Below, piece after piece: positions 15,011 to 22,468 of a stretch of 40,295 bases of DNA; the stretch's first letter is position 1; each line of letters begins with the position of its first letter. The stretch comes from Candidatus Obscuribacterales bacterium. Lineage in GTDB: Bacteria; Cyanobacteriota; Vampirovibrionia; Obscuribacterales; Obscuribacteraceae. The translations under genes were made by a program, and so were the position numbers. The notes beneath the pieces were generated by a model. That model saw only the letters and a list, made by a program, of their open reading frames with translations, was not told the origin of the DNA and searched no databases. The stretch is from the NCBI GenBank assembly GCA_021732565.1, contig JAKFUT010000077.1:1-40295 (forward strand). The letters are read 5' to 3'.

Positions 15011-15832
15011 TTACTCTACTGTGCTTATCACATTTACCTGGCACAATTGCTTGAGTATATCTCGCAGGTTTTCCTCCAGCATGGTGATTGGGAATTTGTT
15101 GAATCGTTCACGAACGACGGCGAAAAGGCTCCTAATCGTCATAGGTTTCTGTTGAGCGAGAGTTATTAGTTCAGCAACCAGGCCGCCTACTTGTTGTGCT
15201 CTTACCATACGCGTTACGGGATCAAGGTAGAATATCGTGTTCAAGGGCTCCTTAAGCCTTCGAACAGTCAATTTCGCTCCTCGCTTGAGCTGACGTGACA
15301 GACGCGGAATGTTGTAATTGAAAGTTCTCATTCTAAGCGTCGGATTGATGGAGAGTATCTTTGTCGACCGCGAGATCCTTTTAGGAATTAAACGGTCATT
15401 GATATTTATGCCCGCAGGATTGTTTCCAACCTCCAACATGCACATTTCGTATTCAGCAAGTTCTGCCCATATGTCGGCGTCATCATAGAGTGTGACTAGT
15501 CGCCGAAGATATGAAGGCAGACCACTCAAGGCCTTGGAAGGTAGTTGAGAATCTACTGCGTAATTTTGCCAATACTCATCAACTATTCTTTGCCACACTT
15601 GGTCGTCAATTGCCTTGCTGGTTAATTTGAAGACGTCGCGCGCAAAGAAATGCCTTTTCGAATACGTGCCTTCTGAATAGAAGAGTAATTGATCCATGGG
15701 AATAGATTCCAAAAGACTGCGTTCCACAAGCGAAGCATTCCCGGATTTCACAAATTCTTCTAAATTAGACTTTGAACACATGTGCGTTAGGGCGAATTGG
15801 ATTTCGCTGAGACTTACTTGAGGAGTGTTCAT
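15011..15832 (-). CDS. MNIO partner protein (DUF2063/RRE-like), RiPP recognition subunit candidate
   Basis: 273 residues, starting 13 bases after the DUF692 stop with AGAAGGA as ribosome site; an upstream in-frame start at 15871 would overlap the enzyme gene. The N-terminal ~130 residues are helical, with an arrangement (FARDVFKLTSKAIDDQVWQR, LPSYLRRLV, DIWAELAEYE) like the DUF2063 proteins encoded next to DUF692 enzymes. The last ~65 residues (QQVGGLVAELITLAQQKPMT, IRSLFAVVRERF, MLEENLRDILKQLCQVNVIS) read as a winged-helix, PqqD-like peptide-binding module. By analogy with MbnC and other MNIO partners it should bind the leader peptide and present the core to the enzyme. The sequence similarity to named families is distant, so the assignment rests largely on operon context. 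Confidence 0.72.
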   Translation of the reverse strand: MNTPQVSLSEIQFALTHMCSKSNLEEFVKSGNASLVERSLLESIPMDQLLFYSEGTYSKRHFFARDVFKLTSKAIDDQVWQRIVDEYWQNYAVDSQLPSKALSGLPSYLRRLVTLYDDADIWAELAEYEMCMLEVGNNPAGININDRLIPKRISRSTKILSINPTLRMRTFNYNIPRLSRQLKRGAKLTVRRLKEPLNTIFYLDPVTRMVRAQQVGGLVAELITLAQQKPMTIRSLFAVVRERFNKFPITMLEENLRDILKQLCQVNVISTVE

Positions 15833-15845
15833 TCTGCTTTTCCTT

Positions 15846-16730
15846 CTATGCGGCAAGGTGCTTAATAGCATGGTTCCCCAGCATCAGTTCCGGGGCGGCT
15901 AACCCGGCGACCGCTCTTATGTGTCTGATTTCATTCAGGATGAATTCAAATCGCGGAAAGTGTTGATCACGTTCAAGCAAAATCGCTCTTACATCTGTCT
16001 TCTTAAGCACATGATTGAGTAGTTTGTAAACGGGCTCACAAACCTTTGCACCATGATTGTCGATGATCATGTTCTGCTCTCTACTGTGACCCGCGATATG
16101 AATTTGCACTACGCGTTCCAGTGGCAACTGATCAACGAATTCGAAAGGGTCGAAGTTGTGATTCAAAGCATTGACATATACGTTGTTCACATCGAGCAAT
16201 ACGCCACAGTCCGCTGTTTCCACAATCTCAGAGATAAACTGTGCCTCGCTCATTTCTGCACCGGGCAATCTCATGTAGGCGGTGATGTTTTCGAGTAACA
16301 ATGGTCTCTCGATGTATTCCTGCACAGCTTTTACTCTGTGGACTACATGATCAACTGCTTCTCTGGTGAATGGGAGAGGTAACAGGTTGTTCAGGTGACC
16401 GTGATCAGCTCCCGTGAAGCTTAGATGATCGCTCCACCACGGTGCATCAATTCGATTGAGAAACCTCTTCAAGTTCGCTAGATACTCAAGATCAAGTGTA
16501 TCCACGCTTCCGATTGAAAGTTCAACGCCATGAGGGATGATCGGAAACTCGTGCGCTTTCTCGAGTTCGTCCATCTTGAGTGCATTAAGTAGGATGTAGT
16601 GTTCGGAGATAACCTCAATGAAGTCGATTTCGGCGCGAGACTCGATAGTCTTTTGAGCGAGTGACTGTCGGTAGCCTAGTCCTATACCGAGGGTCGGCAG
16701 CGATTTCTTTGTATCCATGAAATTGCTCAT
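15846..16730 (-). CDS. DUF692 / MNIO-family multinuclear non-heme iron oxidative enzyme
   Basis: 294 residues with every landmark of the DUF692 (MNIO) TIM-barrel family: GIGLGYRQ at the start, IEV near E39, H67 in IPHGVELSIGS, D101/H102 in WSDHLSFTG, E147 in LLLENIT, D180 and N183 in LLDVNNVYVNA, H211/H215 in VQIHIAGHS, D224/H226 in IDNHGAKV and E253 in ILLERD. These residues hold two or three iron ions in characterised members, which modify peptide substrates post-translationally. The ATG at 16730 is preferred because GGGAGG lies six to seven bases upstream; earlier in-frame Met codons (16760, 16748) lack a site. It is first in the operon, followed by the partner gene 13 bases downstream and then the peptide gene. 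A 16-bp motif 46-61 bases upstream is repeated before the peptide gene. Confidence 0.93.
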   Translation of the reverse strand: MSNFMDTKKSLPTLGIGLGYRQSLAQKTIESRAEIDFIEVISEHYILLNALKMDELEKAHEFPIIPHGVELSIGSVDTLDLEYLANLKRFLNRIDAPWWSDHLSFTGADHGHLNNLLPLPFTREAVDHVVHRVKAVQEYIERPLLLENITAYMRLPGAEMSEAQFISEIVETADCGVLLDVNNVYVNALNHNFDPFEFVDQLPLERVVQIHIAGHSREQNMIIDNHGAKVCEPVYKLLNHVLKKTDVRAILLERDQHFPRFEFILNEIRHIRAVAGLAAPELMLGNHAIKHLAA

Positions 16731-16775
16731 GACGGACCTCCCTGCCATCTCTATACTCATAGACTATATTTAAAG

Positions 16776-16791
16776 TGTGAGGAATGTGTGG
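16776..16791 (-). promoter_or_regulatory. 16-bp motif upstream of the DUF692 operon (copy 2)
   Basis: Exact copy of the motif at 14982-14997, placed 46 bases upstream of the DUF692 ATG. Downstream of it on the coding strand is TATAGT, a possible -10 with a poor -35, which would suit activation by a factor bound to this motif. Confidence 0.5.
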
Positions 16792-16797
16792 ATCACT

Positions 16798-16950
16798 AGT
16801 TGTCGGTGTTAAGGTTCGGGCTATGATCTCCGACTGCAACTCGATTCCTTTATCGTTGGTAGCCGTAATTCGTTGGCCATCACCCTTCTCGCGTTTTGCG
16901 CCGGCATGATCGTATATGACGTCACTACGACCATCTTCTTTCCCGTCCGG
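16798..16950 (-). pseudogene. Duplicated fragment of the 9470-11503 gene
   Basis: These ~153 bases match 9948-10105, inside the C-terminal half of the papain-like protein gene, in the same orientation. Shared reading includes GRSDVIYDHAGAKR and RITATNDKG. Several substitutions and at least two frame-breaking deletions are present (one T missing after CTCGAT, and about four bases missing after GGCC), so it is not coding. The match starts seven bases beyond the 16-bp motif copy 2. Confidence 0.85.
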
Positions 16951-17050
16951 GTACTTGGAGGCAGACAAAGTCCAAAGTGATTTGGGAAGAAAGTCGGGCT
17001 GGAATTGGCCGAGTTCCCGAGATCATAATGTCAAGTGAAAGATTTCGACA

Positions 17051-17079
17051 TTGCCATGGTTTGAGAGGTACATTATAGA
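17051..17079 (+). promoter_or_regulatory. Sigma-70-type promoter for the transglutaminase-like gene
   Basis: TTGCCA at 17051-17056 and TATAGA at 17074-17079 with a 17-base spacer, 57 bases upstream of the ATG at 17136. Spacing is ideal, with one mismatch per hexamer. Confidence 0.6.
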
Positions 17080-17135
17080 AACACTGTCAATGTCATCTCG
17101 ATGCGTCCATCGCCCCCTGTGCCACGAGGTTTCCT

Positions 17136-19013
17136 ATGTCCTGGTTGGTCTCATGGTTATTGTTCCGACCGTTGTTCTACTCGGTCTTGTATGGCGTTCC
17201 GCTGCTTGGTTTTTGGGTTGCTTCATCGCTTGCCGCATACCTTGGCGGTCCTCATTGGATTCCATGGGCAGCAGGGCTTCTTATGTTTCCGGTCTTACCC
17301 GGACTCTGGGAATTGCACGCGTGGGGACATCAAAAACCTAATACGAAACCTTGGTTCACTCTAGTCGACCGGATAGGCATGCGAACATTCACGGTCGGTC
17401 TACTTTTCCTCAGTGTAATGCTTTATCTGTATCCGCAATCAGCTTTTGTATCGCTTTCCACGCGCGGAGACTGGATGCTGGATGACGTAAAAGACCCGAG
17501 AATTGCAAGCGCTCGTCCTTATTTGTTTCAAGCGGCTGGTGCAGTGGAGTGGCTTTACCAGGCGACAAAAACTAATCCGTATAAAGCGCATATTGATCCG
17601 GAAGCGCGCCAGCGTGCTGAAGAAGCAACAAAGCAATTGCAGCTGGAAATAGCACAGCGCGCCGTTGCTGAGAAAAGAAAACCAGAGCAAAATCAAGCTG
17701 ACCAGATTGATGGCGTTGAGCAAAGGAAGGAGGGAACTCAAACTGCGAAAACCAACGGAACAGATGAACGAAACGAGCATGCAAATAAGCTGCAGCAAAA
17801 CAAGCACGTTGGCGAGCGGAAGGAAAACGGTAGGACCGCCGGGCAAAGCCATTCTCTTCAAGGACATCAGACCCAAATTGCCAAAGGCGATCAGATTGCT
17901 CAAGGCAATGGAGATTCGACCACCACTGCACAGAAAGATCACACCGACAGCAGCAATCAACAAGAGAGTAACCAAAAACAGCACAAGACAGACCCTTCCG
18001 GTCAAAATGACTTAATTGAGAAAGGAAGCAATCAGACCGCGAAGCAATCGCACAGCGAAGTTAATTCCCAAAAAGGGCAAACGTCCGTTTCTCATCAGAA
18101 TAAGAAAGCATCGCTAATTGGTAATCCCTCAGTGAAATGGCCCTGGCCAGGAGGGGCATTGCACCCGCTCGTCTCACAAATGCCAGCCTCTGCCGAAGCT
18201 AGCATAGATGGCGTGGCACACTACATCGCTGACAGAGAGCCGGATCCTGTATTGCGCATCAAGGCGTTGCACGATTACGTTGCCGATCGAATTGCTTATG
18301 ACAGTGAGTCCTACTACGCACATAATATTCCGCCACAAGACGCCGAGATTATTTTCAAAAAGCGAAAGGGCGTGTGTGCAGGCTATGCTAACTTGATGTC
18401 CGCCTTGGCCGCAGCAATAGGCGAGCAAGTCATTGTGGTGTCTGGTGACAGTCGAAGTAGGGCTGACGACAAACTGACTGGCAGCGGGCATGCTTGGAAT
18501 GCAGCACGAATCGGCAATCGCTGGTGCCTTCTGGATGCTTGTTGGGATGCTGGATTCGTTACCCCCGAAAAGGGCTTCACCAAGTGCTACAAGAGTGATT
18601 ATCTCCTTCCTCCGGCAGAAGTGATGATTCAGGATCACTTTCCGGAACAACAAGACTGGCAGCTCTTATCAAAACCATTATCCCAAGGGGACTTCTTGCG
18701 TCAGCCAATGTTACGCCCTGGCTTCCAGGCTGCCGATCTCCAATTGATAGTACCGCGAAGGGCATGCACGGAAAGTGGACCTGAAGCCATGGTAATCGTG
18801 AAGAATCCCGATAATTACTGGCTCATGGCTGATTTGCAACAAGACGGAAAGAATATTTCTGTTTCCTGTGATCCTACCAACAGCGAAACGGCACAGCTTA
18901 TTTGCGCGATTCCCGGTAAGGGGACATACCGTTTTAACGTCTTCTTGAACAAAAGTCCCGACAGATCAAGCTCGTACGAGTTCATTGGCTGCGTCGAATT
19001 TGTAAATCGATAA
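17136..19013 (+). CDS. Membrane-anchored transglutaminase-like (KY-type) protein with long hydrophilic linker
   Basis: 625 residues. The N-terminus has three hydrophobic segments (about 1-35, 40-60, 80-103). Residues ~150-340 are a low-complexity linker very rich in Gln, Asn, Lys, His and Ser. The C-terminal ~290 residues contain a transglutaminase/cysteine-protease core: HDYVADRIAYDSESYY, C414 in RKGVCAGYANLMSAL, H452 in GSGHAWNAARIG and D467 in CLLDACWD. The following HFPEQQDWQLL segment occurs in kyphoscoliosis-peptidase-like proteins. The ATG at 17136 has GAGG six bases upstream. The enzyme domain is probably displayed outside the membrane on a flexible tether. Cross-linking, deamidating or proteolytic activity cannot be distinguished from sequence. 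The Q/N/K-rich linker could itself be a substrate, which is speculative. Confidence 0.85.
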   Translation: MSWLVSWLLFRPLFYSVLYGVPLLGFWVASSLAAYLGGPHWIPWAAGLLMFPVLPGLWELHAWGHQKPNTKPWFTLVDRIGMRTFTVGLLFLSVMLYLYPQSAFVSLSTRGDWMLDDVKDPRIASARPYLFQAAGAVEWLYQATKTNPYKAHIDPEARQRAEEATKQLQLEIAQRAVAEKRKPEQNQADQIDGVEQRKEGTQTAKTNGTDERNEHANKLQQNKHVGERKENGRTAGQSHSLQGHQTQIAKGDQIAQGNGDSTTTAQKDHTDSSNQQESNQKQHKTDPSGQNDLIEKGSNQTAKQSHSEVNSQKGQTSVSHQNKKASLIGNPSVKWPWPGGALHPLVSQMPASAEASIDGVAHYIADREPDPVLRIKALHDYVADRIAYDSESYYAHNIPPQDAEIIFKKRKGVCAGYANLMSALAAAIGEQVIVVSGDSRSRADDKLTGSGHAWNAARIGNRWCLLDACWDAGFVTPEKGFTKCYKSDYLLPPAEVMIQDHFPEQQDWQLLSKPLSQGDFLRQPMLRPGFQAADLQLIVPRRACTESGPEAMVIVKNPDNYWLMADLQQDGKNISVSCDPTNSETAQLICAIPGKGTYRFNVFLNKSPDRSSSYEFIGCVEFVNR

Positions 19014-19175
19014 AGTTAGAGCGGGAAATATGCGAACCGCAAAGGATGAAGCCACAGGAGCCTTCTCTTTGAACTTAACCCATGTTTATCAGCAACTCTA
19101 AGCGAACTTGCTTTTGCCACGCGAGTTTGCCAAACTGAGCCATAATGCCAGCTCTAGCATCGAGATAAACATTGA

Positions 19176-20264
19176 ATGATCGACAACAAATTGCCATCGG
19201 AATCCTTCTCTATTCGCACTCCGGCCGACGCGTACTTCCTTTTTCACAAAGGTGCCACCACGATCGCATACTTGTTGATCATAGCGCTGACGATCCGATT
19301 CTCGCGAGGCAAGCTTGATCTGCCTTTTGCAGCTGCATGTACCCTTGTCAGCGGCGCTTGGTGTCTATTAACGCGCGTCAAGATGGCACATTTCTTGCAG
19401 TCGTATTTCGACCTGTTTTCTCGACTGGAAGTAACGATCCCAACTACTCTAGGCATATTGCTCTCGGTCGCGGCTTTGTTCGCCCGTCACGGTTTCTGGC
19501 CGGTTCATGCAATAGCCGTAGTCGAGTTGTTGCTATGGGTTGGGATTTTGGTGCACTACTTCAAAAACAGGCAGAAGTATGAAAAGCAAGGCTACGGTCC
19601 AGTACCAGTCGGATGCTGGGTAAGTCCTCCGGTTGATCAAATGGATGCAGGCGATTTAATTTTGACGAACGGAGCGGTAGCGCGCCGTCTTCATGAAAGC
19701 GTTGGACACGCCGCCACAGTTATCTCCAATGGAGACGGTCTCTATGCACTCAGCTCGCATATGGACAGAGGTTGCACTCTGGAACCGATCGCCGCCGTTC
19801 TTGGCGAAGTGGTGGGGCATTACATTCTATTGAAACTTGTCCAACCGCTAGACAAGGACCAGATGAAGACTCTGGCCATTAATGCATCCGAAATGGTTCG
19901 CGAAAACCAAGCTTGGACGGAAGCACGCAATCAGGCATGGCAGCATTGGGTAGAATCTCTGAATCTAGGGGAACCTCGGAAAGAACAGTTGACCAAAGCG
20001 TACCGTTGCACCGGCTATGACTGGTTCGGAGTGTTCATGGGTCGCCTGGCGTTACACCGTTGGACTTGCATTGGCGCCTCACTTGAACTTTACAGACGTA
20101 CAGGTATTCACACGAATCCGTATGGAACCGGGTTACTAGGAGTCGGTACGACGTTATTCGATCCGATAATGCCAGTACGATTTCTAAATGATCCTGCCTT
20201 CCGTCTGGTCATGAAAAACAGCAGCCTCCCTGAACGAATTCAATTGTTCCAGGTTGAAGGCTGA
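19176..20264 (+). CDS. Membrane protein with C-terminal permuted NlpC/P60 (YiiX-type) hydrolase domain
   Basis: 362 residues. Four hydrophobic helices occupy about residues 20-130 (TTIAYLLIIALTI, AAACTLVSGAWCLL, TLGILLSVAALFA, AIAVVELLLWVGILVHYF). The soluble part begins near residue 150 and follows the circularly permuted papain order of YiiX/YebB-like proteins: DAGDLILTNG, H178 in SVGHAATVISNG, then late in the sequence C298 in WTCIGASLELYRRTGI, which aligns with the family's CSELxxxxYRxAGI. Members of this superfamily cleave amide, ester or thioester bonds of peptidoglycan, lipids or proteins. It lies 162 bases downstream of the transglutaminase-like gene on the same strand. The ATG has only a weak upstream GAG. 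Confidence 0.82.
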   Translation: MIDNKLPSESFSIRTPADAYFLFHKGATTIAYLLIIALTIRFSRGKLDLPFAAACTLVSGAWCLLTRVKMAHFLQSYFDLFSRLEVTIPTTLGILLSVAALFARHGFWPVHAIAVVELLLWVGILVHYFKNRQKYEKQGYGPVPVGCWVSPPVDQMDAGDLILTNGAVARRLHESVGHAATVISNGDGLYALSSHMDRGCTLEPIAAVLGEVVGHYILLKLVQPLDKDQMKTLAINASEMVRENQAWTEARNQAWQHWVESLNLGEPRKEQLTKAYRCTGYDWFGVFMGRLALHRWTCIGASLELYRRTGIHTNPYGTGLLGVGTTLFDPIMPVRFLNDPAFRLVMKNSSLPERIQLFQVEG

Positions 20265-20537
20265 TAAACGTTGCGTCCTGCTCCCCCGGCCGATGTGCTT
20301 TTGTCGTGCTTCCGGTAATCTCAAGCGATATATTTGAAGTCGAGACAGCGGGCCTCGCTCATTTAGAGCCAGGATTGCTACGGATTTCCCTCTGTGCCAA
20401 GCGACGCATTGCTGTGCCAGCTATCCAAACCACCGAGCAGTGTTTGCTGGCGACCGCCGAAATTGTGCCACATCTTCTTTTGAACAGTTGGTTAAAAGGA
20501 GATCCCGTAAACAACTTGTATACAGCAAGGAGATATC
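20265..20537 (+). other. Intergenic leader region
   Basis: No supported gene. A possible -10 (TATACA, near 20520) precedes an AAGGAG site at 20527-20532 that serves the leader ORF described next. An 88-codon open frame starting at 20306 has no start signals and unnatural composition. Confidence 0.3.
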
Positions 20538-20591
20538 GTGTTCTTCAACAACGGCAGAGGACACGGCAATGATGAACCAAAAAGAAATTGA
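20538..20591 (+). CDS. Possible 17-residue leader peptide
   Basis: GTG at 20538 sits five bases after a perfect AAGGAG (20527-20532). It opens a 17-codon frame (MFFNNGRGHGNDEPKRN) that ends with TGA at 20589-20591, overlapping the start of the next gene at 20569 in another frame. The strong ribosome site belongs better to this mini-ORF than to the downstream gene. It may be a translationally coupled leader, or the true N-terminus of the downstream protein separated by a frameshift. Confidence 0.35.
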   Translation: MFFNNGRGHGNDEPKRN

Positions 20592-21333
20592 ACGCGAAGC
20601 ACATAAGCTGGAAGGGGTTACTGGCGGCAAGTCGGTTGATGGTCTGGCTGATGAGTTGCACAAAATGGATCCCAAAGACAGAATTGCAGTGGCCAAGCAA
20701 GTTTTAATGGATCAGCAAAGTAAGAGTTCTGTTGATCTTCCAACACTGAGTTTTTACGACTCGGGAGACGTTCGTGCTGTAGACACGAAGAGCGGAAAAA
20801 TGCAAAGCCACTATGAATTTGACAAGAGCTCGGGTAAGCGCACAAAAGACGACGTACAATTGGAAGACAGCCATGAAGTACGAAGGTATGATGCAGTCAC
20901 CCATAAAATGACAAACGATTCAATAACCTGGAAAAACGGAGACAACTACACAGGCGTTTACGACTCTGCTACGGGCAATGTCGTGTCAGAGGATCGAGCG
21001 CGTTTCCACGGAAAACAGGTGCAACATACTGAATATGATTCCAAAACTGGAAATCGCCTGGTTGTCGATGAACAATCACTCGACCACACCAAACGGCATA
21101 TTGAATACAACCAACAAGGCAGAAAAAATGAAGAGAAAGACACAGATAAAGACGGCAATACAGTAGAAGTGATTTGGGATCCTGGCACTCACAATATCAT
21201 TATGAGGGATCAATCCAATATAGATGGTTCTGGCGACTACAGAACAATGGATCGCAACACTGGTTGGGTGAACTCGATTCGCCATAAGGACAAGAACGGG
21301 CAAATAACAAAGTGGGATGCTCCCAAATCCTAA
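20569..21333 (+). CDS. Hydrophilic repeat protein (YD/MORN-like)
   Basis: About 254 residues (double start MMNQKE at 20569/20572, AGAGG upstream). After an N-terminal ~55-residue helical segment (GLADELHKMDPKDRIAVAKQ) the protein consists of degenerate repeats of 25-30 residues with the theme [T/S]-x-Y-D-x-x-T-G-x-x: VDTKSGKMQSHYEFDKSSGK, GVYDSATGNVVSE, HTEYDSKTGNRLVV, RTMDRNTGWVNS. The composition resembles RHS/YD or MORN-like surface repeats. No signal peptide or membrane segment is seen. An open frame extends 43 codons upstream to 20440 but lacks a start signal. Function unknown. Confidence 0.75.
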   Translation: MMNQKEIEREAHKLEGVTGGKSVDGLADELHKMDPKDRIAVAKQVLMDQQSKSSVDLPTLSFYDSGDVRAVDTKSGKMQSHYEFDKSSGKRTKDDVQLEDSHEVRRYDAVTHKMTNDSITWKNGDNYTGVYDSATGNVVSEDRARFHGKQVQHTEYDSKTGNRLVVDEQSLDHTKRHIEYNQQGRKNEEKDTDKDGNTVEVIWDPGTHNIIMRDQSNIDGSGDYRTMDRNTGWVNSIRHKDKNGQITKWDAPKS

Positions 21334-21364
21334 GTATCGACAAGCAGCCCGGAGCGCGCCTGGT

Positions 21365-21883
21365 TCAAAAATTGCCCAACTCATTCAAGTTCCGCAGCAG
21401 ACCAAGCCACAGCCATAACCAAACACGATTAAAGACTTTCGGACGCTCCGTGTCGAGAAAATCGTCCATCGATTTTTTGTCTCGCATGTCGACTTTGATA
21501 AATGAATTTTTCTCGTGATCTTCACGCATATTAATGGATGAGTTGGCGGTGGTCGAGTGTTGCCATAACGTCGTTTCTGGCAGTCTCAGTTTGTCTATCA
21601 CTACTCCTTCCGAAATGAATGTCTCAAGCGATTGCTCCGCAAGCAGAGGGTAATCATCGTGCCACATCTGCATAAGCAGATTCTTACTCTCCTGAAACAG
21701 ATGATTGTTGCTATCCTGCTTCGACAGCAAATCTGCCACTTCATGCATCAGACCATACCGAACCATATCTTCATTGGCGATCAGGCGCGAATCAAAGTTT
21801 CTAAATTGCTTACGCAAGAGCGGGTACGCTGAAGGTGTGTATGCAACCTTGCCGATAGCGGCGTGAATCACCAACGAAAACAA
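21365..21883 (-). CDS. Hypothetical protein, start uncertain
   Basis: Up to 172 residues, beginning with a TTG at 21883 that has no ribosome site. The frame is open about 50 bases further upstream without an ATG or GTG. The sequence is natural-looking and rich in charged residues (LLSKQDSNNHLFQESKNLLM, MREDHEKNSFIKVDMRDKKS). It ends in a hydrophobic tail (VWLWLWLGLLRNLNELGNF) that may be a membrane-associated helix. An N-terminal hydrophobic stretch (LFSLVIHAAIG) is also present. No family recognised. It could be the 3' part of a gene broken near 21900, since another open frame ends at 21906. Confidence 0.45.
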   Translation of the reverse strand: MFSLVIHAAIGKVAYTPSAYPLLRKQFRNFDSRLIANEDMVRYGLMHEVADLLSKQDSNNHLFQESKNLLMQMWHDDYPLLAEQSLETFISEGVVIDKLRLPETTLWQHSTTANSSINMREDHEKNSFIKVDMRDKKSMDDFLDTERPKVFNRVWLWLWLGLLRNLNELGNF

Positions 21884-21905
21884 GCAGGGGATGATCGCAA
21901 TATTA

Positions 21906-22148
21906 TTAGTACTCGTCTCCGACGGGGCACGTGAAGCCTCCTAAACCATACAAAAAAATCCGAGCTGCCCGCGTGTCGACGCTGAAGATCAAAATGCGCT
22001 CGCTGTCTATTATACTTTGCTCGAAGGTAATAACGGTTTCTTTTATTGCCGAGAAGCGAGCTGGTATATCAACAAGACGCACCAACTCACTTGTGTCGGA
22101 ACAATGTTGAATGACGGGTCCGACGGGATTAGCAAGTGCTCCTCTCAC
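21906..22148 (-). CDS. Weak small ORF, possible 5' part of a broken gene
   Basis: 80 codons from a GTG at 22148, with no ribosome site. It reads LVRLVDIPARFSAIKETVIT then SERILIFSVDTRAARIFLYG and ends GDEY-stop at 21906. It is on the same strand and directly upstream of the 21365-21883 frame, so the two may be one gene interrupted by a frameshift. Coding potential is uncertain. Confidence 0.25.
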   Translation of the reverse strand: MRGALANPVGPVIQHCSDTSELVRLVDIPARFSAIKETVITFEQSIIDSERILIFSVDTRAARIFLYGLGGFTCPVGDEY

Positions 22149-22468
22149 ATGGAGAAGAGGTGATGCGCAAATTTTGCGTTTCGCCTTGTTGGTTAATCAG
22201 TCAACGGCGAAGCACTATGCTTGTAAGCTTCAACAAAGTGTTAACGATTCCTGTGGCACCACTTTATTTTCGGACATCGGTGCGACAGCCTTTCACATTA
22301 GTGAACTACACTGCAGAATTTAAACTATCGAATGATCCTTTCACCCTGGAATATGACAGCATATCTGTCACGCTATAAATAAGTCTCACGTTGACAAGTT
22401 CGCGCACTTGTACGTTTTTGCATAGAAATCAATTCCATATCAATATTCAACCTTCGGAGGGCCGGAAA
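22149..22468. other. Intergenic region before the protease-phospholipase gene
   Basis: About 320 bases with no convincing gene. It presumably contains the promoter of the 22469 gene. I could not find a consensus -35/-10 pair. Confidence 0.3.

Noticed and set aside
16615..16968. Minus-strand 117-codon ORF spanning the gene fragment and the start of the DUF692 gene
   Set aside because: It is a chimera of the duplicated fragment and an out-of-frame reading of the DUF692 5' end; the true DUF692 frame is obvious.
20306..20572. Plus-strand 88-codon ORF before the repeat-protein gene
   Set aside because: No start signal and it runs through the putative promoter and ribosome site of the leader ORF.
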